Positions 6,048-10,414 of a stretch of DNA of 10,414 nucleotides are shown one piece after another; within the stretch, counting starts at the first letter, position 1, and every line of letters starts with the position of its first letter. The notes under the pieces were generated by a model, which was not told where the DNA came from, made no database searches, and was given only the letters and a program-made list of their open reading frames with translations. The stretch comes from an uncultured Oscillibacter sp. (GTDB lineage: Bacteria > Bacillota > Clostridia > Oscillospirales > Oscillospiraceae). Made by a program: the position numbers and the translations under genes. Location: positions 1-10,414 of the forward strand of contig CAJUQQ010000063.1 of assembly GCA_910588175.1 (NCBI GenBank). The letters run 5' to 3'.

Positions 6048-6092
6048 AGAACGATCAAAAACCAGTCATTCCTCAATGTGGAGGCCCTGTTC

Positions 6093-7274
6093 ATGAACGA
6101 GGAAAAGCAATTTCCACCCAAGCGCGGACGGCGGGCCGCCGTCATCCTGGCCGCCGCGGCCGCTCTGCTGGCGGCACTGTATCTGCTGTTCGTCTTTTCC
6201 GGCATCCCCTTCATCGCCAAATGGCGGACCCTGTACATCGAAACGGCCATGGGCACCATGACCCATCAATGGCTTGCCACGGCCTTCCTGCCGGACTCTG
6301 TCATTCAGGAGGCCATGAAGGACGTGGAAGCCCGGTTTGAGGACAACCTGATTGAAGCCAGCGACATTGCTCAGACCGCACCGCCGCCCGCTCCCGCCGA
6401 GCCCTCCGAAACCCCGGAGGAGCGGGCCATCGCCGACTTCACCGCCCTGTTCCCAGAGGTTGATCTGAACACTCTGCCGGAATCCATCACCTGGAGAGAC
6501 CTGCCCACCCTGGAAAAGGAGGGTCTGAACGGGGTCTACACCACCGCCGGCGACAAGGTATGGGCCATCGACGTGCCCAACAAAATCCTGATCTGCACCG
6601 TCTCCGGCGAGGGGTACCAGGGCAGGCTGGCCATTGCCAAGGACAGCTCCCAGGTTATCCTGGCCAAGAATACCCTTTCCAGCCGGGGCCAGACGGTAAC
6701 GGAGCTCTGCGATGCCTACGGCGCGGTCCTGGGCATCAACGCCAGCGGCTTTTACGACCCCGAGGGCAAGGGCCGGGGAAACGTGCCCATGGGCTTTGTG
6801 CTCTCCGGCGGGGAATACTCCGGCCAAGCCCTGAAAGGCCGCTACCAGACCGCCGGCTTTGACTACGAGAACAACTTCCGGGCGGGCCGGGGCCTGGACC
6901 TGGACGAACTCCGGGACGCCGTGCAGTTCTATCCCATCATTGTGCTGAACGGGGAGAAAAACATCGACGGCTCTTTCGGCATGGGCATCCAGCCCCGGAC
7001 AGTCATTGGCCAGACGGCGGACAAGGCCACGCTGATGCTGGTCATCGACGGCCGCCGGGTGGGCCACAGCCTGGGCACCACGGTGTCGGAATGCGCGGAC
7101 ATTTTGCTGCGCTACGGCTGCTGGACCGCCATGAACATGGACGGCGGCTCCAGCTCCTCCATGACCTACAACGGCCGGATCATCACGAAAACCAGCAGCT
7201 CCATGGCGCAGGGCCGCTATCTGCCCGACGCCTGGGTTGTAAAGGGAATCCCCTTTATAGATGTTTTAGACTGA
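6093..7274 (+). CDS. Membrane-anchored phosphodiester glycosidase family (NAGPA-like) protein
   Basis: A 393-residue protein: a short basic cytosolic N-terminus (PPKRGRR), one membrane segment at about 12-35, a Pro/Ala-rich linker near 95-110, and a C-terminal NAGPA-type domain (about 165-393). Family hallmarks are GINASGFYDPEGKGRG (214-229), VIDGRR, and the strongly conserved NMDGGSSSSM (348-357). The mammalian relative removes GlcNAc from a phosphodiester; bacterial members are linked to exopolysaccharide or wall-glycopolymer turnover, so an extracytoplasmic hydrolase acting on a phosphodiester-linked sugar is expected. ATG 6093 is preferred to GTG 6078 because TGGAGG (6079-6084) is spaced 8 bases before it and itself overlaps the GTG. 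The last 20 bases overlap the 3' end of the convergent radical SAM gene. Natural substrate unknown. Confidence 0.88.
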   Translation: MNEEKQFPPKRGRRAAVILAAAAALLAALYLLFVFSGIPFIAKWRTLYIETAMGTMTHQWLATAFLPDSVIQEAMKDVEARFEDNLIEASDIAQTAPPPAPAEPSETPEERAIADFTALFPEVDLNTLPESITWRDLPTLEKEGLNGVYTTAGDKVWAIDVPNKILICTVSGEGYQGRLAIAKDSSQVILAKNTLSSRGQTVTELCDAYGAVLGINASGFYDPEGKGRGNVPMGFVLSGGEYSGQALKGRYQTAGFDYENNFRAGRGLDLDELRDAVQFYPIIVLNGEKNIDGSFGMGIQPRTVIGQTADKATLMLVIDGRRVGHSLGTTVSECADILLRYGCWTAMNMDGGSSSSMTYNGRIITKTSSSMAQGRYLPDAWVVKGIPFIDVLD

Positions 7275-8190
7275 CCCGGTAGGCCCGCAGCTCTTCCTCG
7301 CTGGTCCCGGCCATCAATCGCTCCAGCCGGGCCGTCAGCAAATCCCGATCCTCCGGCAGTGTCCCCCGGATGTGAAGCAGGTTGGAGGCCCCGTCCGTCT
7401 CGAAGCGGACAGGAATCTCCAGGTGTCCGATGAGGGTCTTCAGCTCCTCCAGCTTTTCCAGCTCGCTCTCCTCCTTCCAGCGGCCCGCCTGTATCTCCCG
7501 GTACAGCTCTGAATTCGGGAAGATGGTCAACATGGAGGAGCCCACCCGTTTGGGATGGGTCTGGTTAAATATCTCCGCGCTCCGCAGGGCTCCTTCCGTC
7601 CCCCGGCCCGCGCCGGAGATGCCCGCCAGATAGAAAAAGCTGTAGGAAATCCCCGCCTCATCCAGGCGTCCGGCCTGTTCCACAATGTCCCGAGGCTGAT
7701 AGCCCTTGTTCATGAAAGCCAGAGCCTCGCCGTCTCCAGTCTCCACGCCGACGGTCAGACCGTCGTAGCCCAGGGCCCGGAGCCGCCGGAGCTCCTCACC
7801 GCTTTTCAGTCCCACATCCGTTACCCGGGCAAAGCAGCCGATGCTCTCCACTGTGGGAAGGTATTGCCGGATAAGCCCCGCAATCTCCTCCAGCCGTTTT
7901 GGCAGCATAACAAAGGGATTGGCCCCCACCAGGAAGACCCGCCGGACCCTCTCGGCCCGGGGAAGGCCCTGGAGCCGGGCGGACAGCATCGCCATAGGAT
8001 CCGTGCCCCAGAGCTGGGCCTCCTGTAAGTCCGCCTCCACCTCTTCCAGGGGCGACATGCGGAACCGGAAGGGCAGATCTTCATAAAGGGTACAGAATTT
8101 ACAGGCATGATGGGTACAGCCCGCCGTGGCCTGGAGCAGCAGCGAGCCCGCCTCGTAGGGCGGCCTCCAGATGATTCCATGAAAGTGCAT
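7255..8190 (-). CDS. Radical SAM protein with CX4CX2C cluster motif
   Basis: A 311-residue radical SAM protein of unknown substrate. C25, C30 and C33 (GCTHHACKFC) form CX4CX2C rather than the usual CX3CX2C; I recall GCTHNxCTFC in relatives of about 290-310 residues, so this looks family-typical. Following segments fit a COG1032-like barrel: VFLVGANPFVMLPKRL (about 84-99), DGLTVGVETGDGEALAFMNKG, a YLAGISGAGRGTEGA loop, and an FPNSELY stretch near the end. There is no B12-binding, TRAM or SPASM cysteine-rich extension, so the reaction is open. The start is ATG 8190, 7 bases from AAAGGAGA (8205-8198). The open frame continues upstream to 8790, but only as antisense of the next gene. It is divergent from an HxlR regulator, which may control it. 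Confidence 0.85.
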   Translation of the reverse strand: MHFHGIIWRPPYEAGSLLLQATAGCTHHACKFCTLYEDLPFRFRMSPLEEVEADLQEAQLWGTDPMAMLSARLQGLPRAERVRRVFLVGANPFVMLPKRLEEIAGLIRQYLPTVESIGCFARVTDVGLKSGEELRRLRALGYDGLTVGVETGDGEALAFMNKGYQPRDIVEQAGRLDEAGISYSFFYLAGISGAGRGTEGALRSAEIFNQTHPKRVGSSMLTIFPNSELYREIQAGRWKEESELEKLEELKTLIGHLEIPVRFETDGASNLLHIRGTLPEDRDLLTARLERLMAGTSEEELRAYRVSLKHL

Positions 8191-8224
8191 GGACAGGTCT
8201 CCTTTCCAATCTGATCTTGCCGCC

Positions 8225-8253
8225 ATCTTACTCCGGGCGGCCTGCCGCCGCAA
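8225..8253 (-). promoter_or_regulatory. Probable promoter of the radical SAM gene
   Basis: On the minus strand TTGCGG (8253-8248, 3 of 6), a 17-base spacer and TAAGAT (8230-8225, 4 of 6) sit about 35 bases before the start codon. A modest match supported by position. Confidence 0.45.
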
Positions 8254-8265
8254 GTACGCAATTTT

Positions 8266-8295
8266 TTTGGTGCCGGTATCTTTTTTTGCACCAAA
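8266..8295. promoter_or_regulatory. Inverted repeat overlapping the HxlR gene's ribosome binding site
   Basis: TTTGGTGC (8266-8273) and GCACCAAA (8288-8295) are perfect 8-bp arms around 14 bases, with centres 22 bp apart, or two helical turns. The right arm runs into AAAGGAGG (8293-8300). It may be a dimeric operator for the HxlR protein, or an mRNA hairpin masking the ribosome binding site. No clear plus-strand promoter was found in 8191-8307. Confidence 0.55.
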
Positions 8296-8307
8296 GGAGG
8301 CTCCCCT

Positions 8308-8685
8308 ATGGATGGAAATAAGTTTCAGACGCCGGACATGATGGCCCGCTGTGTTCCGATGGCCAGTCTCCAGGCCGTCCTGGGGGGAAAGTGGAAAATC
8401 CTGATTCTCTGGTACGTGGCGTTCTACAAGGTTCAGCGCTTCGGCCAACTGCTGCGCCGCCTGGACGGCATCACCCAGTCCTCCCTGACCAAGCAGCTCC
8501 GGGAGCTGGAACGGGACGGCTTTTTGCACCGGGAGGTCTATGGGGAGGTCCCGCCCCGGGTGGAGTACTCCTTGACGGAACTGGGAGAGAGCTTCCGGCC
8601 CATTTTGGAGCAGATGCTCCAATGGAGCGCGGAACGGCTCTGTTCGCCGGGCTTTGTCAATCCTTACGAAATTCAGGAGCAATGA
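8308..8685 (+). CDS. HxlR-family winged-helix transcriptional regulator
   Basis: A 125-residue protein, normal for the HxlR/YodB/HypR family. Residues 15-105 form the winged helix: CVPMASLQAVLGGKW (15-29) is the family's start ('C p ... l .. i .gkW'), RFGQLLRRLDGITQSSLTKQLRELERDGF holds the recognition helix, and PPRVEYSLTELGESFRPIL the wing and following helix. C15 sits where HypR- and YodB-type members carry their redox or electrophile-sensing cysteine; a second cysteine is C112. By analogy it may sense reactive species or aldehydes, but sensing is inferred. The start is ATG 8308, 7 bases after AAAGGAGG (8293-8300). The divergent radical SAM gene is the likeliest target after itself. Confidence 0.92.
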   Translation: MDGNKFQTPDMMARCVPMASLQAVLGGKWKILILWYVAFYKVQRFGQLLRRLDGITQSSLTKQLRELERDGFLHREVYGEVPPRVEYSLTELGESFRPILEQMLQWSAERLCSPGFVNPYEIQEQ

Positions 8686-8719
8686 AAAAGCGCCCGCTGC
8701 CGAAAGACAGCGGGCGCTT
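8685..8719. terminator. Bidirectional terminator between the HxlR gene and the symporter gene
   Basis: A perfect 12-bp stem AAGCGCCCGCTG/CAGCGGGCGCTT (8688-8699, 8708-8719) with an 8-base loop. On the minus strand it ends in T5 (8689-8685), a strong terminator for the symporter transcript. It begins within the HxlR stop codon, and the plus-strand tail is TTCTCAT, weaker. Confidence 0.87.
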
Positions 8720-8723
8720 CTCA

Positions 8724-8743
8724 TACGGATAAATACGGATAAA
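8724..8743. repeat. Tandem 10-bp duplication TACGGATAAA
   Basis: Two exact adjacent copies (8724-8733, 8734-8743) lie in the symporter's 3' untranslated region, between its stop codon and the terminator. A replication-slippage product is the simplest reading. Confidence 0.6.
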
Positions 8744-8782
8744 GACAAAGCGAGAGGGGAGGCGCTTTGCAGACGGCCGGGC

Positions 8783-10183
8783 TCAGCCAATGCCGCCGAA
8801 CTTGACGCCCAGAATCAGGGCCGCGATGCACAGGACGATGAACCCATAGCCCAGGGGAATGAACCAGCTGCCGATGGGCTTCTTGGCGCCCCGGTTGACT
8901 TCCTCCAGGGCCTTCTCCCTAGGCAGCACCACGAAGAACATGATGGCCGCCAGAGCCGCGCCCAGGGGGCAGATGTAGATGGAGACCACGTCCATCCACT
9001 GGGAAGTCCAGGGCTGAATCAGCAGGGCAACCACCGCGCCGACGACACCGATGATCGCCACGGCGGGGCCTCTCTTGAGCTTGAACTGCTCCTGCATGGT
9101 GGCCACTGGGGCCTCATACAGGTTGACAATAGAGCTCAGGCCCGCGAAGAGAACGGCCACATAGAAGATCACGCCGATGACGCGGCCGCCGGGCATGCCG
9201 TTGAGGATGTTGACCAGATACACGAACATCAGGCCGGGGCCCGGGGTGACATCGGACATGGCAAAGCCGGAAGCGCCGATGGCGGGGATGATCACGAAGG
9301 CAGCCAGCAGAGCGGCCACGGTGTCAAAGAACGCCACCCGCAGGGCGGAGTTGGGGATGTTCTCATTCTTGGGCAGATAGGAGCCGTAAATCACGGAGCC
9401 ATTGCCCGCCACAGACAGTGAGAAGAATGCCTGACCGAAAGCGAAGACCCACACCTCAAAGGAGAGCAGACCCTTGGGGTCCAGGGTGAACAGGAACTTG
9501 TATCCATCGGAGGCGCCGGGCTGGAACGCGATATAGACCGCCAGAATGACGAACAGGCCGAACAGGACGGGCATCATGATTTTGTTGGCCACCTCAATGC
9601 CGTTGGCCACGCCCATGGCCATGATGATCAGAGCCACCACCAGGCCGATGAGCAGCCACACGCCGTTGCCGATGCCGAAGATTCCGTTGCTGAACATCAT
9701 GCTCAGGGCCTCGCCCAGGGTGGCGGCCTCGGGGGCCGCGCCGCCGAAGGTGCCGCCGATGGTGCCCATATCGGTGCCCATGGCGTACAGGCCGCCGGTG
9801 ATGGACATGAAAGCATACTTGAAAATCCAGCTCATGACCACCGTGTAGCCGATGGCCAGCATCAGCGCGCCCACAATGGGGATAAGACCGATGGCCTGGC
9901 CCAGCTTTTTGTTGCCGGTTCTGGCCTCGGTGCAGGAGCCGAAGGCATCAATGGGTCCCGCCTGGGCCCGGCGGCCCAGGGCGAACTCCTCAATCACGCC
10001 GGAGGAGCCCACCAGGACGACAATCAGAAAATAGGGCAGCAGGAAGGTCATGCCGCCGTACTTGGCGACCATGATGGGGAAGCGCCAGATGTTGCCCATG
10101 CCGACGGCGGAGCCGATGCAGGCCAGGATAAAGCCCCACTGGCTTTTAAACCCGTCGCGGGTTTGCAAGGTCTCGTTGCTCAT
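8783..10183 (-). CDS. NSS-family sodium:amino-acid symporter (Tyt1/TnaT-like)
   Basis: A 466-residue integral membrane protein of the neurotransmitter:sodium symporter (LeuT-fold) family. The N-terminal RDGFKSQW gating segment precedes TM1, GSAVGMGNIWRFP (24-36), which matches LeuT's unwound TM1 with sodium- and substrate-contacting residues (N31 equals LeuT N27). TM6 carries the FSLSVAGNGSVIYGSY segment, and TM8's AGLSS matches LeuT A351-G-L-T354-S355, with Ser in place of T354 at the Na2 site. I count 11 membrane segments, ending at IGSWFIPLGYGFIVLCIAALILGV; 11 helices is a known variant, as in Fusobacterium Tyt1. Substrate is probably an aromatic or hydrophobic amino acid, suggested by the upstream partial gene. 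Start ATG 10183 with TCCTCCT complement AGGAGGA (10199-10193), 9 bases away. Confidence 0.93.
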   Translation of the reverse strand: MSNETLQTRDGFKSQWGFILACIGSAVGMGNIWRFPIMVAKYGGMTFLLPYFLIVVLVGSSGVIEEFALGRRAQAGPIDAFGSCTEARTGNKKLGQAIGLIPIVGALMLAIGYTVVMSWIFKYAFMSITGGLYAMGTDMGTIGGTFGGAAPEAATLGEALSMMFSNGIFGIGNGVWLLIGLVVALIIMAMGVANGIEVANKIMMPVLFGLFVILAVYIAFQPGASDGYKFLFTLDPKGLLSFEVWVFAFGQAFFSLSVAGNGSVIYGSYLPKNENIPNSALRVAFFDTVAALLAAFVIIPAIGASGFAMSDVTPGPGLMFVYLVNILNGMPGGRVIGVIFYVAVLFAGLSSIVNLYEAPVATMQEQFKLKRGPAVAIIGVVGAVVALLIQPWTSQWMDVVSIYICPLGAALAAIMFFVVLPREKALEEVNRGAKKPIGSWFIPLGYGFIVLCIAALILGVKFGGIG

Positions 10184-10206
10184 GTAACAATTTCCTCCTC
10201 TTTCTC

Positions 10207-10237
10207 AATATACACACAACCGCCGGACGAAAAACAA
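10207..10237 (-). promoter_or_regulatory. Possible promoter of the symporter gene
   Basis: On the minus strand TTGTTT (10237-10232) and TATATT (10212-10207) are separated by 19 bases, a weak match. It would start transcription only about 17-20 bases before the start codon. Read-through from the upstream gene is an alternative. Confidence 0.35.
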
Positions 10238-10240
10238 GAA

Positions 10241-10301
10241 AGAGAGGGCTGTCCGCCGGGTCCACGTCATTTGACTTTGGAACAGGGCGGACGCCCTCTC
10301 T
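10241..10301. terminator. Extended 61-nt hairpin between the upstream gene and the symporter
   Basis: AGAGAGGGC, TCCGCC, TCCA and GTCA (10241-10270) pair in order with TGAC, TGGA, GGCGGA and GCCCTCTCT (10272-10301) across small internal loops, forming one nearly continuous stem. On the minus strand it is followed by TTCTTGTTTTT, so it can act as a terminator of the upstream gene or as an attenuator before the symporter. The T tract also overlaps the symporter's possible -35. Confidence 0.6.
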
Positions 10302-10332
10302 AAGCTGTACACTCAACCTGCGGTACAGTGGC

Positions 10333-10361
10333 ACTTACTTTTCAGGGGGGGGGACTTACTT
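10333..10361. repeat. Nine-G run flanked by ACTTACTT direct repeats
   Basis: ACTTACTT occurs at 10333-10340 and again at 10354-10361, the second copy including the upstream gene's stop codon. Between them lie TTCA and nine consecutive G (10345-10353), prone to replication slippage. Confidence 0.6.
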
Positions 10362-10414
10362 CTCCTCGTTGGCGTAAGGCTCGAGGAAGGCGTGGAAGTG
10401 GCGCATGGGCAGCT
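10356..10414 (-). CDS. C-terminal fragment of an upstream gene, possibly tryptophanase or tyrosine phenol-lyase
   Basis: Only the last 18 residues before TAA (10358-10356) are in the window: LPMRHFHAFLEPYANEEK. The other two frames give composition-biased strings, so this frame is the credible one. From memory, tryptophanase and tyrosine phenol-lyase end in an LRHFTAxL-like segment, which the MRHFHAFL stretch resembles. Such lyases are found beside NSS transporters (TnaT of Symbiobacterium, Tyt1 of Fusobacterium). The fragment is too short for certainty; another family is quite possible. Confidence 0.5.
   Translation of the reverse strand, partial: LPMRHFHAFLEPYANEEK

Noticed and set aside
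6078..6092. GTG 6078 as the glycosidase start
   Set aside because: The GTG overlaps the GGAGG that would serve as ribosome binding site for ATG 6093, and no other site precedes it.
6066..7067. Minus-strand open frame of 333 codons opposite the glycosidase gene
   Set aside because: Antisense shadow of a gene with clear family motifs; no start signals, and its composition is His/Gly/Val-rich as expected from a reversed frame.
8191..8790. N-terminal extension of the second radical SAM protein up to 8790
   Set aside because: The extension runs antisense to the HxlR gene and through its terminator; ATG 8190 has a well-placed AAAGGAGA and gives a family-length protein.
8654..9421. Plus-strand open frame of 255 codons opposite the symporter gene
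   Set aside because: Full of GDDHEG-like low-complexity strings and opposite conserved NSS transmembrane coding; no ribosome binding site.

Overview
The window is a 10.4 kb piece of a GC-rich, compact bacterial chromosome. Strong Shine-Dalgarno sequences (AAAGGAGG type), sigma-A-like promoters and GC hairpin terminators ending in T runs point to a high-GC Firmicute. The gene content (a BlaI/M56 pair, a DUF3795-like membrane protein, a KamA-family radical SAM enzyme, a phosphodiester glycosidase and an 11-helix NSS transporter) fits the gut Oscillospiraceae/Flavonifractor-like Clostridia. That placement is inferred from style and memory of families, not from a search. No IS element, phage gene, CRISPR array, tRNA or rRNA is visible.

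Layout on the left: (1) 1-447 (+), the C-terminal half of a LytTR-domain regulator cut by the window edge, closed by a perfect 13-bp hairpin terminator. (2) 569-3381 (+), a translationally overlapped blaI/blaR1-type operon: a BlaI/MecI-family repressor and an 810-residue M56 membrane metallopeptidase. Its promoter carries two BlaI-like dyads. The peptidase has a 460-residue outer part with no recognisable penicillin-binding module. (3) 3589-4461 (+), a Cys-rich DUF3795-like domain fused to a polytopic membrane region, behind a promoter preceded by three helically phased TTGTCAC-like repeats.

Middle: a KamA-family radical SAM enzyme (4517-5626, -) converges on gene 3 across a shared hairpin terminator. 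It has a long leader: a TATAAT promoter about 220 bp upstream, a structured roughly 190-nt transcript, and an intrinsic terminator placed just before the ribosome binding site, so expression may be controlled by attenuation, or the leader may be a separate small RNA. The divergent gene (6093-7274, +) encodes a membrane-anchored NAGPA-type phosphodiester glycosidase.

Right: a second radical SAM protein with a CX4CX2C cluster motif (7255-8190, -) overlaps the glycosidase tail-to-tail by 20 bp and is divergent from an HxlR-family regulator (8308-8685, +), whose ribosome binding site lies in an 8-bp-arm dyad. A bidirectional terminator separates the regulator from an NSS-family sodium/amino-acid symporter (8783-10183, -). 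Upstream of that are a 61-nt extended hairpin and the last 19 codons (18 of them complete and readable as residues before the stop) of another minus-strand gene; its tail resembles the C-terminus of tryptophanase/tyrosine phenol-lyase, which would give a substrate clue for the transporter.

The points most worth pursuing are the attenuator-like leader of the KamA-family gene, that enzyme's altered substrate/PLP motifs, the repeat-bearing sensor of the M56 protein, and the phased repeats ahead of the DUF3795-like gene.
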